DNA from: an uncultured Bacteroidales bacterium
GTDB taxonomy: Bacteria; Bacteroidota; Bacteroidia; Bacteroidales; F082
Reading direction: 5' to 3'
Length of the DNA stretch: 64,000 bases
NCBI GenBank assembly: GCA_937896895.1
Contig: CALBNV010000036.1
Span: 5,642 to 69,641 of the forward strand
The position numbers and the translations under genes were made by a program. A model generated the notes under the pieces. That model saw only the letters and a program-made list of their open reading frames with translations, did not search any database and was not told the origin of the DNA. This document shows positions 16,034-26,386 of the stretch, one piece after another; within the stretch, counting starts at the first letter, position 1, and each line of letters starts with the position of its first letter.

Positions 16034-18220
16034 ATGTCGAAGAAAAAGTCAAAAAACACCAGCCTCAGCACTTTCGTGAACACAATCCTGCGCATATTCG
16101 GCGAGCATCCTTTCAAGCCGATGAATTACAAGCAGATAGCGAAGATTCTGAGTGTGAGGGACGCCGCCGGCAAAGATGTGATTTACCAGATTTTAACAAC
16201 ACTTTGCAGAGACGGACAACTCATTGAAAATCATCCATATAGTTATACTTTAAATCCTGAACTTATCGCTGAATACGGTCCGAAGCCGACCTACGTCATC
16301 GGCACCGTCGATATGAAAAGCACCGGCAAGGCCTACGTCATTCCGGAAGACGAGGGCGAGGACATACAGATTGCCTCGAACAACACGGGCAAGGCTCTTC
16401 ACGGCGACAGGGTTAAGGTGCAGATGTTCCCGAAACGTCAGTCGAAGAAGAACGAAGGCGAGATTGTGGAGGTCCTGCAACGTGCTCGTACTGAGTTCGT
16501 TGGCATCTTCAGCCTCTCGCACGGCTTCGGCTTCGTTATCTCCGACCGCGCCTCCATGCCGATAGACATCTACGTCCAGCGCGGGAAGTACAAAGGCGCG
16601 AAGGACGGACAGAAAGTCATAGTGAAGATGACCGACTGGCCCGACAACGCCCGCAACCCCTTCGGCGAGATAGTGAAAGTGCTCGGTTACCCCGGCGAGA
16701 ACAACGTAGAGATGCAGTCGATCCTCGCGGAGTTCGACTATCCGCTTGAGTTTCCGAAAGATGTCGAGAAGGAGGCAAAGGCAATTTCCGATAAGATCAA
16801 GGTCTCAGAAATCAAGCAGCGCCGCGATTTCCGCGACGTGCTGACCGTGACGATCGATCCCCGCGATGCGAAGGACTTCGACGATGCTGTGTCATACCGC
16901 AGATTGCCGAACGGACATCACGAGGTGGGCGTGCACATCGCCGACGTCTCTTATTACGTGAAGCCGGGTTCCGCCATCGACCGCGAGGCGCAGAGCCGCG
17001 GCACGTCAGTCTATCTCGTTGACCGCACCATCCCGATGCTGCCGGAGAAACTCTGCAACATGGTGTGTTCGCTGCGTCCCGACGAGGAGAAACTGACGTT
17101 CTCGGCGGTCTTTGAGATGGACGACAACGCCAACATCATCGACAAGTGGATTGGCAAGACCGTCATCAGGTCGGACCGCCGCTTCGCTTATGAGGAAGTG
17201 CAGGCGATGATTGAAGGCGGTGACGGCGACTTTAAAGATGAACTGCTGACACTCAACGCGTTGGCGACGAAGCTCCGTGAGAAACGCATGGAACACGGCT
17301 CCATCAACTTCCATTCCGAAGAGGTGAAATTCATCCTCGACGAGAACATGAAACCTATCGACACTTTCGTGAAGGTGCAGAATGAGGCGAACATGCTCAT
17401 CGAGGACTTCATGCTTCTCGCGAACCGCACCGTCGCCGAGGCCATCGGCAGGAAAGACAGCAAATATCACGGATATACTTTCGTCTATCGTGTCCACGAC
17501 GAGCCGAATCCTGAGAAGCTGTACAACTTCATCGCGCTTGTTTCGCGGCTCGGCTATTCGATGAACATCAGCACGCGCGAGAAGCTCGTGAAGTCGTACA
17601 ACTCGCTCTTCAAGGCGGTCGAGGGGCGCGGCGAGAAGAACCTCATCGAGTCGGTGGCGGTCAGGACGATGGCGAAGGCGCTTTACAGCACGGTGAACAT
17701 CGGGCATTACGGATTGGCGTTCCCGTTCTACACGCATTTCACGTCGCCGATACGTCGTTACCCCGACTTGATGGTGCATCGTCTCATCGAGCGTTATATG
17801 ATTGAAAACCAACCGAGTGTGAGCCAAAACGAATACGAGGTCCTGTGCCAACATGCGAGCGAGATGGAACGCCGCGCCGCCGAGATGGAGCGCGAGTCGG
17901 TGAAGTACAAGCAGGCCGAGTACTTGCAGGACAAGATCGGGAAGGTGTTCGACGGTCTCATCTCCGGCGTCTCGAAATGGGGCATTTACGTCGAGCTTAA
18001 AGACAGCAAATGTGAGGGTCTCGTCAGATACAACACCTTCGACGATGACTATTATTATCTCGACGAGGAGAACTTCCGCATCATCGGCCACGATCGCGGC
18101 ATGATATACCAGCTCGGCGACGAGGTGAAAGTGCGCGTCAAGAACGTCGATCTGATCAAGAAACAGCTTGATTTCGAGATGGTTGTGGTGAAGAACAGCG
18201 GAAAGAAGCCGAGGAAGTGA
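16034..18220 (+). CDS. rnr: Ribonuclease R
   Basis: A 728-residue processive 3'-5' exoribonuclease that degrades structured RNA in the cytoplasm. Domains in order: an N-terminal winged helix (about 1-75), two cold-shock domains (about 80-240), the RNB catalytic domain, and a C-terminal S1 domain (about 645-720, GKVFDGLISGVSKWGIYVEL). The RNB active-site acidic cluster is intact in TIDPRDAKDFDDAVS, followed by HIADVSYYVKPGS and the SVYLVDRTIPMLP block. HYGLAFPFYTHFTSPIRRYPD is also present. The length and order match RNase R rather than RNase II. The start follows a promoter box at 15992. Confidence 0.97.
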   Translation: MSKKKSKNTSLSTFVNTILRIFGEHPFKPMNYKQIAKILSVRDAAGKDVIYQILTTLCRDGQLIENHPYSYTLNPELIAEYGPKPTYVIGTVDMKSTGKAYVIPEDEGEDIQIASNNTGKALHGDRVKVQMFPKRQSKKNEGEIVEVLQRARTEFVGIFSLSHGFGFVISDRASMPIDIYVQRGKYKGAKDGQKVIVKMTDWPDNARNPFGEIVKVLGYPGENNVEMQSILAEFDYPLEFPKDVEKEAKAISDKIKVSEIKQRRDFRDVLTVTIDPRDAKDFDDAVSYRRLPNGHHEVGVHIADVSYYVKPGSAIDREAQSRGTSVYLVDRTIPMLPEKLCNMVCSLRPDEEKLTFSAVFEMDDNANIIDKWIGKTVIRSDRRFAYEEVQAMIEGGDGDFKDELLTLNALATKLREKRMEHGSINFHSEEVKFILDENMKPIDTFVKVQNEANMLIEDFMLLANRTVAEAIGRKDSKYHGYTFVYRVHDEPNPEKLYNFIALVSRLGYSMNISTREKLVKSYNSLFKAVEGRGEKNLIESVAVRTMAKALYSTVNIGHYGLAFPFYTHFTSPIRRYPDLMVHRLIERYMIENQPSVSQNEYEVLCQHASEMERRAAEMERESVKYKQAEYLQDKIGKVFDGLISGVSKWGIYVELKDSKCEGLVRYNTFDDDYYYLDEENFRIIGHDRGMIYQLGDEVKVRVKNVDLIKKQLDFEMVVVKNSGKKPRK

Positions 18221-18286
18221 GGAAGATGTTCAGGCGGTTTGTTTGAATTTCTCTCTTTTTCAAAATCGTCATTCAGGAAAAAACTG

Positions 18287-18294
18287 TATTTTTG
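18287..18294 (+). promoter_or_regulatory. Promoter -7 box for hipBA
   Basis: TATTTTTG, 42 bases before the antitoxin start. No good -33 TTTG at standard spacing. Confidence 0.65.
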
Positions 18295-18336
18295 CAGCGT
18301 TTTTTAGGAATACAATAATATCTCATATTTCAGAAT

Positions 18337-18687
18337 ATGCCGAATAACGACTATAATAGTATCAATAGACTTTACACTTTTGAATTGGAGAGTGTTGAGG
18401 AGTTGATGGTTCGGATTTCGCGTCAAGTGCGGGACCGGCGTTTGGAAAGAGGGCTTTCGCGTGAGGCGTTGTCGATGATGTCGGGGGTGCCGGTGTCAAC
18501 GCTTGCCAAGTTTGAGCAGAAGCATGTCATCTCGCTTTCGCAGTATGTCGCGGTGGCCAAGGCGTTGGGTTACAGCGACCAGATGAAGTCGCTGCTTGCC
18601 GAGCCGCGTTATGCAACGCAGGAGGAGCTGGAACAGATTAACCGTAATAAATCACGCAGACGTGGCCGCAATGAATTCAACAGATAA
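18337..18687 (+). CDS. hipB: HipB-like antitoxin, XRE helix-turn-helix
   Basis: A 116-residue DNA-binding protein. A helix-turn-helix of the Xre/Cro type spans about residues 30-85 (LSREALSMMSGVPVSTLAKFEQK). The N-terminal YTFELESVEELMVRISRQVRDRR segment and the basic C-terminus are typical of Bacteroidota HipB homologues. It would bind and neutralise the HipA kinase and repress the operon. Its 3' end overlaps the hipA start by 17 bases, the usual coupled arrangement for this toxin-antitoxin class. Confidence 0.88.
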   Translation: MPNNDYNSINRLYTFELESVEELMVRISRQVRDRRLERGLSREALSMMSGVPVSTLAKFEQKHVISLSQYVAVAKALGYSDQMKSLLAEPRYATQEELEQINRNKSRRRGRNEFNR

Positions 18688-19762
18688 ACTCACCGTGATG
18701 ATGCACGGCTGTGTGGTCGGCACGCTCGTCCTCACACCCGACTCGCGACAGGCGAGTTTCCGTTATTCACGGGAATGGCTGCATGACGGCTTCAGCATCT
18801 CGCCGCTTGAATTGCCGCTTGAAGACAGGCTTTTCATCGCGCAGCCGATGCCTTTCTATGGCAATTTCGGCATATTTGAAGATTCGCTTCCCGACGGTTA
18901 CGGACGTTATCTTCTCAACAGAATGCTTGCCCGCAAAGGTATTCATGACATGGATTTGACTGTCCTTCAACGACTTGCCATCGTCGGCAGCTCCGGAATG
19001 GGAGCATTGGAATATGTCCCTGCCATTGAAATTGAAAAAGACAGGCACGATGAAAAAAGCGTCGGACACAATTTGGATTATATGCAGCAACTCGCGCTTG
19101 ATGTCTTGGGTGAGAAGCAGACAGACGGTGCCGACACTTTGTTTTACAACAATGGAAATAGCGGAGGCTGTCGGCCAAAATGTCTTATTCATGACGAAGA
19201 AGGCGAGTGGCTCGTCAAGTTCAGGCACACATACGACCCGCAAGACATTGGCAAACAGGAATATGACTACATGCAACTGGCTGCCAAGTGCGGCATTAAC
19301 ATCCCCGACTGCCGTCTGCTGAACGGCAAGTATCTCGCCACGCGCCGTTTCGACCGGGCCGCTGACGGCACACGTCTCCATGTGGCGACGGCGGCGGCAC
19401 TTCTGCGCGAAGGCATCAACCCGCCGATGACCGACTATCGTGTGCTTTTAGCATTGACGGGATTCCTCACTCAGTCGCCGGCGGAAGTGGAGCAGATGTT
19501 CAGGCGGATGGTCTTCAACGTGATGATTGAGAACAAAGACGATCACGCGAAGAATTTCAGTTTCGTCTGCCGCGACGGTCGCTGGAGCCTTGCGCCGGCT
19601 TACGACCTGACACGTTTTCACGAAGGTTATCACGGCGAGCACGCGACCTCCGTCATGGGCAAGGGCAACCCGACCCGGAAAGACCTCGTCGCATGCGGCG
19701 CGACAATCAGAATCACGCCTGCGAGGTGCAATGAGATGATAGACGAGATCTGGAACGCCTGA
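18671..19762 (+). CDS. hipA: HipA-type serine/threonine kinase toxin
   Basis: A 363-residue single-chain HipA. The N-subdomain 1 region (GTLVLTPDSRQASFRYSREWL, then FGIFEDSLPDGYGRYLLNRML) is followed by the kinase fold with SGGCRPKCLIH and the lysine in WLVKFRH. Next come catalytic ENKDDHAKNFSFV and metal-binding APAYDLT. HipA toxins phosphorylate glutamyl-tRNA synthetase in E. coli, causing persistence; other branches use other synthetases. The ATG at 18671 overlaps hipB and gives MNSTDKL; the longer frame in the antitoxin region is not needed. The catalytic residues appear intact, so the module should be active. Confidence 0.93.
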   Translation: MNSTDKLTVMMHGCVVGTLVLTPDSRQASFRYSREWLHDGFSISPLELPLEDRLFIAQPMPFYGNFGIFEDSLPDGYGRYLLNRMLARKGIHDMDLTVLQRLAIVGSSGMGALEYVPAIEIEKDRHDEKSVGHNLDYMQQLALDVLGEKQTDGADTLFYNNGNSGGCRPKCLIHDEEGEWLVKFRHTYDPQDIGKQEYDYMQLAAKCGINIPDCRLLNGKYLATRRFDRAADGTRLHVATAAALLREGINPPMTDYRVLLALTGFLTQSPAEVEQMFRRMVFNVMIENKDDHAKNFSFVCRDGRWSLAPAYDLTRFHEGYHGEHATSVMGKGNPTRKDLVACGATIRITPARCNEMIDEIWNA

Positions 19763-20277
19763 ACGGGATTAGTGTTTCTGTTTTTTACGTGTGAGGTCTT
19801 TCGATTTTCAGCACTTCCAACCGTTGTGTCATTTTTGCTGCGCTAATCCCTGTGCGCAAAGCGTCAGCGGAGATTCTCCGACTTGGCGACGATGGTGAGA
19901 ACTTCGTTTATGCATTACGTTGACTTTCACGGCCAACATCGTCATCCGTTTTCAGTTTCTGTCGGACAGCAAAATTTTTTATTATTCTCGGACAAGAACT
20001 GCCTTTTGTTTCCCGACTTTGACAGCCAAATTCACGTATTTCTGTAACTGTTTATTGCTCAATTGCATATAAAAAGACATCTGACTTGAGATGAGGCGTA
20101 GACGGAGCACTCTATATAGCAAAGACCATCATTACCATACGTCTGAGGCTGCCTAGTGGTGAGACACCCCTTGCTCTTTTTCACCACCCCTCAGCAAGAG
20201 GTCGTTGAGCTGTTGCTGGATGCCTTGAAAATAGGTAACGATAAATAGGGTGCCTCATTGTCAAAGTCAGAAAATAT
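19763..20277. other. Non-coding gap between hipA and WG-repeat operon
   Basis: About 515 bases at the converging 3' ends of hipBA and the WG-repeat operon. No ORF with family features, tRNA or strong terminator was found. Short inverted repeats are present (GGGATTAG at 19765 with CTAATCCC at 19843; GTGGTGA at about 20156 with TCACCAC at about 20180). On the minus strand, 20160-20260 gives short protein-like pieces in two frames, possibly a decayed gene end. Confidence 0.4.
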
Positions 20278-23200
20278 TTATTCAACGTTGATTGTTGCAT
20301 CATAGATAGAGTTTGCATTCAGTGCCCCTTGCCATAACAAAACACTCGGACAACCATCGCCACAATCTATTGAGACGTTTCGGACACTTTTGCGAACTAA
20401 GAAAAGAATCTGGTTGCTGTATTTGGTTACTGTCTTCTCAACAGTGAACATTTGCCCCAGATACAATCTGATAATATTCTTGGCTTTACGGATAGCATCA
20501 CTATTACCTTCAAGTTTAACTCTGAACAAAGCAAAAGGAAAAGAATCATCCACATCAGGATTATTCTTTTCCGCAAAATCATTATTATACGAAACAAGGG
20601 CAGAAGATCCCACAACCTCAGTCGCTGGCTTCAACACCTTAACAGAGTTCATAAACTCCCGACTCCTACCCATCTGCAAATCCAATGGATCAAAATTATA
20701 CTTAATATCTGCAACTTCATAATTTAGTGCCTGTTCATTAGAATAATAATACTTACTACCATCTGGCATTGTGAAAGTCATCTTCGAAATTGCCATCTCA
20801 CCATTATCTATAAAGTATTCAGGCACATAAGTAACACTTGACCATGCGGCACGGAATGCCTCGGCGTTTTCGTAAGGAACACTGACAAGCATTCTACCAA
20901 ATCTGGTATCGGTGACCATAAAGACCTCGTTGTTTGGGTCATATTGTTCTAACACAATATTAAGTTTCACCTTTTTTTTCTCTTCGTTGACATACAAAAG
21001 TTCTGCCCTCTTGGTAAACTCTCTGATTCTGACAGCGCGAGTATCAGCATTAACACGACGTTGCCAGTCTTCGGTTTTCTCAAACTCTCCCTTTTTTTGC
21101 CAGTCGTTAATGACTCGCTCCACATAATGCCTCGCAAAATAATCAAATGTTCCACGTATCTTAAGTTCAGCTTGCTCTCTGTCATTGAAATCCTTGTAGT
21201 CGGCGGCAATCTTTCGTAATGGTTCCGAATTATTTTTTACAAAATCGCGTTTAGGTTTGTTTCGGAGTTTATTGACTGTTTCTAAACATTTTGTGTAGGT
21301 TTTCTTTTTGGCCTGCACCACAATGTTTCCTGCAAAATCGCAAGCACCAAATTTACTGGTATTCTTGTCAAAGATTTTAATATGGTCACCATCGACAGAA
21401 ATATTGTATGGAACAAAATCAAACAAAGGCTCGTCTTTTACAGTAACAAATCCTTGTTTGCCGTCCTGTTGTATCCAAAAAATTTTATATTTTTCATCGT
21501 ATTTTATGTTATCGTATTTACATCCAATCAACTCTCCTAATGCAATATCATAAACCCCCATTTTGTCTTTTTGAATCACATAAAAGAAAGGAGGTTCATA
21601 CTTCCAACTTGTATAATCATTCTGTGGAAGCAAACACAAACCGTCCAATGCGTTGAACAAACTGAATTTCCCATTTTGAGTGGTTTCGAATATATCGCCA
21701 AGTTGATCGATATGTTTGAGTTGGATCTTTTCATACTCACATGGCACCAACAGTTGCCCCAACAAACCATACAAGCCAACCTTATCTAATTGATAGACTT
21801 TGAAATATGGATTTTTATTCATGGTAACTATTTCGATATTTGAGAAAGCATTACGTATTATCTGATTACCTGTCTCGAAATCTAAAACGCCCCACCTCCC
21901 CTGGATTTTTGTATGAAGAAACTTTACATTCTCCACTGTCTCAACACGTAGATTTTGATACAGACAATCATACAATTGTTTGCCTTTAACATCATATATT
22001 CCCATTTTTTCATTTTTTGTACAAATCAAATATCCATACTGCTTTTCTATCTTATCAAATTGCAAAGGCAACAAGGGATTTCCATCTAAAGTATATGAAC
22101 CTATCATGCCATTTTTCTTACATATAAACATATCGTACGCTTTTTCAATAGTATGAAATTGATTCGCAAGAATCGTTTTACCATTTTTATCAAAAACACC
22201 AACCAATCCATCCTTGGTAGCATACAAGACACCATCTTTTGCTACGATACTGCTATATACCAAAGGCATAACTGTCACACCACTTTTTGAACAAACCCCA
22301 TATGTATTGCCTATTCTGCATAACAAATTATCTTCTAACGCAGTTAACTCATCATACAAATTTGATGAAACTGGTGTACCATTCGATTTGAAGAACTGCC
22401 ATTTGCCAGACTCTTTTGCCAATAGAACATTTGTGCCAGATTCTTTGATTTCTGAGTATGAAATGTCCATTATCCATTTGCTATTTTCATCCAACATTCC
22501 ATATTTGCCATCCACTCTCACCACCTGACATCCAAATACTTTACCAGCCTTCAATGATGTATTACCTGTACATGGTAGTATTTCCTTGAAATAATAATCT
22601 ACAAGACCATACTTCCCGTCTTTCTTGACATCAGCATATCCGCCCCTTTCCTGAACTGCGGCATATTCTACAAATGAGTAAGGACATGGTTGCATAAACG
22701 AATATTCATGCCACTCATATCCTGACGATGGTTCTGTTGGATAATGAGGTTCTGGGTTGTATGGTTTCGAAGGTGGATATGACAATCCACGGTCACGTAT
22801 CACCTGATTAAAAATAGGGTCGAATGCAACTTTGTTGGCTGCCTCATCACAAATGCGCTGATAATATCCGGCACCAGCCAAAATGAGTGAACCAATGGCT
22901 GCACCCAATTGAGACCCGGCATCATTGTTATTTTGCATAGCTTGCTGACGTTGTTGTTCAGCTGCCACGGCTGCCTTACAAGCCTCTTGACGCTTGTTTT
23001 CCCATATCGTATTGGCATAGCTCCTAGCATTGCTGACCTTTGCATTATATTCACTCAGTTCCTTATCATACTGCTCTTTGACTTGGGTATATTTATAATA
23101 ATCCCTGTCATACTCAGCCTTGAGACGTAACCATTCGTCATGCTTGATTTTCTTGTCTAAATCCACTATGCACATCCTGATATAACCATTATGCAGTTCA

Positions 23201-23424
23201 TATTCTGTTGCGTATGTTGCTATCACATTACCTGCATTGTCACTGAAGGCATAATATGTTTGCCCATTTTCACTAAACCTAAGCAAATACCACCCATCAC
23301 AATCAGTATGATACTGAACCATTGCGTATTTTTCACGAAGTGCAGCGGTGACTTTTGTATTCTCTTTCGCAAAAAGCCCTTTTACCACCAAAACAAGCAA
23401 AAACAAAATCAAAAATCTTTTCAT
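20278..23424 (-). CDS. Secreted WG-repeat protein, about 13 repeats
   Basis: A protein of about 1048 residues with a signal peptide (MKRFLILFLLVLVVKGLFA). A helical, coiled-coil-like part follows (about 90-170, Lys/Glu/Gln-rich), then a short glycine-rich hydrophobic stretch and a Pro-rich linker (PPSKPYNPEPHYP). From about 265 to 690 there are about 13 WG/KWG-type beta repeats (for example DGKYGLVD, DGKYGMLD, NGMIGSY, GRWGVLD, DKMGVYD). The C-terminal 350 residues form a separate domain with helical and mixed parts, not recognised. WG repeats occur in surface or periplasmic proteins of unclear function. It is the last gene of a five-gene operon, 16 bases after the 826-residue protein. Start MKRF is preferred over the ATG three codons earlier because it gives a standard signal peptide. 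Confidence 0.82.
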   Translation of the reverse strand: MKRFLILFLLVLVVKGLFAKENTKVTAALREKYAMVQYHTDCDGWYLLRFSENGQTYYAFSDNAGNVIATYATEYELHNGYIRMCIVDLDKKIKHDEWLRLKAEYDRDYYKYTQVKEQYDKELSEYNAKVSNARSYANTIWENKRQEACKAAVAAEQQRQQAMQNNNDAGSQLGAAIGSLILAGAGYYQRICDEAANKVAFDPIFNQVIRDRGLSYPPSKPYNPEPHYPTEPSSGYEWHEYSFMQPCPYSFVEYAAVQERGGYADVKKDGKYGLVDYYFKEILPCTGNTSLKAGKVFGCQVVRVDGKYGMLDENSKWIMDISYSEIKESGTNVLLAKESGKWQFFKSNGTPVSSNLYDELTALEDNLLCRIGNTYGVCSKSGVTVMPLVYSSIVAKDGVLYATKDGLVGVFDKNGKTILANQFHTIEKAYDMFICKKNGMIGSYTLDGNPLLPLQFDKIEKQYGYLICTKNEKMGIYDVKGKQLYDCLYQNLRVETVENVKFLHTKIQGRWGVLDFETGNQIIRNAFSNIEIVTMNKNPYFKVYQLDKVGLYGLLGQLLVPCEYEKIQLKHIDQLGDIFETTQNGKFSLFNALDGLCLLPQNDYTSWKYEPPFFYVIQKDKMGVYDIALGELIGCKYDNIKYDEKYKIFWIQQDGKQGFVTVKDEPLFDFVPYNISVDGDHIKIFDKNTSKFGACDFAGNIVVQAKKKTYTKCLETVNKLRNKPKRDFVKNNSEPLRKIAADYKDFNDREQAELKIRGTFDYFARHYVERVINDWQKKGEFEKTEDWQRRVNADTRAVRIREFTKRAELLYVNEEKKKVKLNIVLEQYDPNNEVFMVTDTRFGRMLVSVPYENAEAFRAAWSSVTYVPEYFIDNGEMAISKMTFTMPDGSKYYYSNEQALNYEVADIKYNFDPLDLQMGRSREFMNSVKVLKPATEVVGSSALVSYNNDFAEKNNPDVDDSFPFALFRVKLEGNSDAIRKAKNIIRLYLGQMFTVEKTVTKYSNQILFLVRKSVRNVSIDCGDGCPSVLLWQGALNANSIYDATINVE

Positions 23425-23440
23425 TATAACCATTATTTTT

Positions 23441-25921
23441 TTATTTATTATTATTTATCAATTCATCATATTCTGCCATTGAGAAAGGCATAGAGTTTAA
23501 TGTCTCCGGTTGCCATGTTCGGACCTTAATTAGCGGCTTGTCTGGATCTGTACAATCTATTAATAAGAAAAGATAACCACGATCCCCATAGTTGCTTGAT
23601 GAATAATCTTGAAGCAACTGAACCGAATATAGGTTTCCCTGTGCGGATTTTTCAACAGCCGTATTACTAAACTTAATGTTTATCCATTCCTTAGTGGAAA
23701 AATGGTTGGCAAGAATTTTCAGATACGCATCTTTTGTATATTTTGTATAGACAACGTTATTAATTTTCATTTGATTAATGTCAACGTTATTGGTATTATG
23801 CAAAACTCTTCCCACTATTATGACGGCATCATCAGCAAAAATGGATTCTATATAGTCAAGGCGCATCAACGCAAAGGCTGTCTTGTAGTTTTCCATAAAA
23901 TTGACAAGAGCTAATTTAGCTGTTTCTGAATACTCGGTTTTACACATTATGTTACGTGCTGCACGTTCCTCAAGCGCAAACTGTATGCCGTCTATCTTAC
24001 CCGTGGCATCAAAAGTGAAAACAACATTCTCTAAGGTATTCTTGCCTTTGGTGAATACGAAAGACATAGGTATGCTACGACACATAACATCATCGCCTAT
24101 ACGTATAAAACTACAACTGGACGTTGTGATTACCTTGGCTTTCCCGTATTTTATCAATTTATTCAACTGTTGACACCCATTTACCGTGAATAGACTTTGT
24201 ATTGATTCATATTGATTATTGTTAATACTCCAGCAAACACTGTCTATTATTGTCTTAAAGCGAATCGAATCGTTTGTTTGTACCATATGCTTGTTTTCCG
24301 TAACACGGTCTGCAACAATATTTTGGCTTATATCTGTGTTCGATTTTAAAGATGAAATTGCTGAATTGTTCGATTTTCCGGATGACAACATGTCTTCAGA
24401 TACAATCTTATCAGAAATCTCTACTATATGTTTTGCTTCTTCTTCATAATTAAACCTATGCTTTGTAATAACATTCTGTAACTCCTGGTCAAACGAAGCT
24501 TCATCCTCGTATCTATACTCTATTTTGACATGAATGTTTTTTGGACGATTATTCATAGGTAGCGACACAATGGTCCAACCGTCCTTGACGGGCATTTCAT
24601 CGCTCCACCCCGTGTTGTCATTGTAAGTATAGTTCAAATTTGTAACCGCCTCCCCCTTATAGATGAAAGCAAGTTTCGCCTCGGTTGAGTTGCCTGGAAT
24701 AAAACCATCAAAAGTAATTTTAATCTCCAAAAGTATAGATTTTATTTTTTCACACAAATAGGTGTTCGCTTTAACTGTCTTTCCTGAATTGTCTAATATC
24801 TCAACATTATCTGCATTATGCATTTCATGAAGTAGAACCTGAGCACCATAGTAGTAGCGAAGGGCGTCTGCTAATTTCTTCTCGTTTTCACTACGCTCGG
24901 CACATCTGGCAAACTCTTGCACTTTGTCTTTCTTTGATTGTATAGCATCGTGTCGTAGATTTGTTTTCTTTTCCATTAATTGCGATTGCAAATCCTTCAC
25001 ATCCTTGATATAATTGTTGACAGAGCGTGAATTGCTGTGCACTCTAAGAAAATTTAGTCTTGGCATAATATCTTTGTCGACTTTATCCTTTATATTATCC
25101 AACGTGGCACTGGCATTGCCCATATTGTTATCATCAATATAACTTTGAACATCTTCCATCTTATGGAAACACACATCAATAATTTCCCTCACCTTCGCAT
25201 CATAGACATCGTTCACGTCATCACGCTTCACGAATGCTACCGCATATATGATTTTGTTTTTCGTGTTGTAGCTCACCCTATGCTGAATCAGCGATACTAC
25301 ATCTCCCCCCGCAGTCTCTTCTGTTATGTTCAAATTCCTGATAAGTGACTTACGAACTTCTGCCTCTATATCTCTCTTCGCTTCCTGCTCGTCCTGACCT
25401 TTCTCCAAATCGTCTTCAGCTGAGTAGCTGAAGTACTCGTCCGTATCGTAAAGTCCCCATTCGTCCGGACGCCCACTGATTGTCACATCCTTCCCGCCAA
25501 ATTCGCCACAATCGCGAAACTCGGTGAAACGCACCTGCTGAACCCTGTCACTTTTGACCGCCACCTGGCACAGTACATAAACCCTCACTCCGCCACCACT
25601 CAAATTCTCTGTATAGTTGCAGACTTTGTTTACCGGTATCTTAAATTCTGTCCCAACGCTCTCAAACGCCCCAGAACGGATGGCAGTCTCAATCTGCGTC
25701 GATGATATGGGAAGACCAAGGGAGCTTATCGCATTCTGAAACACAAGCCCCATGGCCTTGTTCATCGCTGCCGTCTCCGTGTTGCCCGTCGCCGACTCCA
25801 CCACGTAGCGGTATGTGTCGTTCTCGGCGGTCGGCTTCTTCGAAACCCATTTAGGTACTTTGCCTTCGGCTGTTACTGGCAACAACATTGCCGCAAGGAC
25901 CATTAAAATAACACGTCTCAT
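23441..25921 (-). CDS. Secreted LPP20-like protein with C-terminal VRTWQP domain
   Basis: An 826-residue exported protein (signal peptide to about residue 20, MRRVILMVLAAMLLPVTAEG). Residues 20-140 form an LPP20-like domain (PKWVSKKP, an Ala-rich helix, then RVYVLCQVAVKS) that is clearly paralogous to the whole of the next gene upstream. A helical region (about 255-370) follows. The C-terminal 250 residues hold an NTF2-like part and end with SSNYGDRGYLFLLIDCTDPDKP then IKVRTWQP, a signature I recognise from uncharacterised Bacteroides proteins. The function is unknown. It overlaps the upstream gene by 4 bases (ATGA-type), showing translational coupling. Confidence 0.75.
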   Translation of the reverse strand: MRRVILMVLAAMLLPVTAEGKVPKWVSKKPTAENDTYRYVVESATGNTETAAMNKAMGLVFQNAISSLGLPISSTQIETAIRSGAFESVGTEFKIPVNKVCNYTENLSGGGVRVYVLCQVAVKSDRVQQVRFTEFRDCGEFGGKDVTISGRPDEWGLYDTDEYFSYSAEDDLEKGQDEQEAKRDIEAEVRKSLIRNLNITEETAGGDVVSLIQHRVSYNTKNKIIYAVAFVKRDDVNDVYDAKVREIIDVCFHKMEDVQSYIDDNNMGNASATLDNIKDKVDKDIMPRLNFLRVHSNSRSVNNYIKDVKDLQSQLMEKKTNLRHDAIQSKKDKVQEFARCAERSENEKKLADALRYYYGAQVLLHEMHNADNVEILDNSGKTVKANTYLCEKIKSILLEIKITFDGFIPGNSTEAKLAFIYKGEAVTNLNYTYNDNTGWSDEMPVKDGWTIVSLPMNNRPKNIHVKIEYRYEDEASFDQELQNVITKHRFNYEEEAKHIVEISDKIVSEDMLSSGKSNNSAISSLKSNTDISQNIVADRVTENKHMVQTNDSIRFKTIIDSVCWSINNNQYESIQSLFTVNGCQQLNKLIKYGKAKVITTSSCSFIRIGDDVMCRSIPMSFVFTKGKNTLENVVFTFDATGKIDGIQFALEERAARNIMCKTEYSETAKLALVNFMENYKTAFALMRLDYIESIFADDAVIIVGRVLHNTNNVDINQMKINNVVYTKYTKDAYLKILANHFSTKEWINIKFSNTAVEKSAQGNLYSVQLLQDYSSSNYGDRGYLFLLIDCTDPDKPLIKVRTWQPETLNSMPFSMAEYDELINNNK

Positions 25922-26379
25922 CTATTTTTACTTTTCTTTGGTTTTTCGGTTGTTTTTGGTTTATAACACTGGTTGAACTCTTCGAAACCGGGATCTATAG
26001 TGAATGACTTAGCTATCTGCCATAGAACGTACACCCTGATGCGATTCGCCTCAAGCACATCTTCCGAATACATACAAGCTTGATTGATACGGACTCGCAT
26101 CTGCTGACTTTCCACTACGACTGTATCTACCGAGGCTGTCACTACATTCCCCATCCTGCTCCTGAAACTCAATACTGCCATCGAATACGCATTCTGATAC
26201 GCCGCCTCTATCGTGACACCCTCTGCCGAAGTCACAAAATAGTAAAAACCCGCATCACGACCCGCAACAGGAGTATTCTCTATCCAATAGGGACGATTAC
26301 GCACAGTAAATTGGGCATTCATCAAAAATGCCCAATTTACCATGAGTACAGTCAAAATTAACCCCCTGAAATTAAGCAC
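25918..26379 (-). CDS. Small secreted LPP20-like protein
   Basis: A 153-residue protein with a signal peptide (to about residue 22) and one LPP20-like domain. It aligns by eye with residues 20-140 of the 826-residue neighbour: P-W-(I/V) start, then FVTSAEGVTIEAAYQNA, conserved RVRINQACMYSE and RVYVLWQIAKS. The C-terminal tail is Lys-rich (KPKKSKNR). It overlaps the downstream gene by 4 bases and follows the lipoprotein gene by 7. It may form a complex with the neighbouring paralogue in the periplasm; this is inference. Confidence 0.72.
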   Translation of the reverse strand: MLNFRGLILTVLMVNWAFLMNAQFTVRNRPYWIENTPVAGRDAGFYYFVTSAEGVTIEAAYQNAYSMAVLSFRSRMGNVVTASVDTVVVESQQMRVRINQACMYSEDVLEANRIRVYVLWQIAKSFTIDPGFEEFNQCYKPKTTEKPKKSKNR

Positions 26380-26386
26380 AACGATA

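Noticed and set aside
17006..18091. 361-codon minus-strand frame opposite rnr
   Set aside because: Shadow of RNase R; no recognised motif.
18596..18670. N-terminal extension of HipA
   Set aside because: It overlaps the antitoxin coding sequence in another frame and is not HipA-like; the ATG at 18671 gives a standard start.
20160..20260. Protein-like pieces on the minus strand in the hipA/WG-operon gap
   Set aside because: Two short pieces in different frames without a start; possibly a decayed gene end, but too short to assign.
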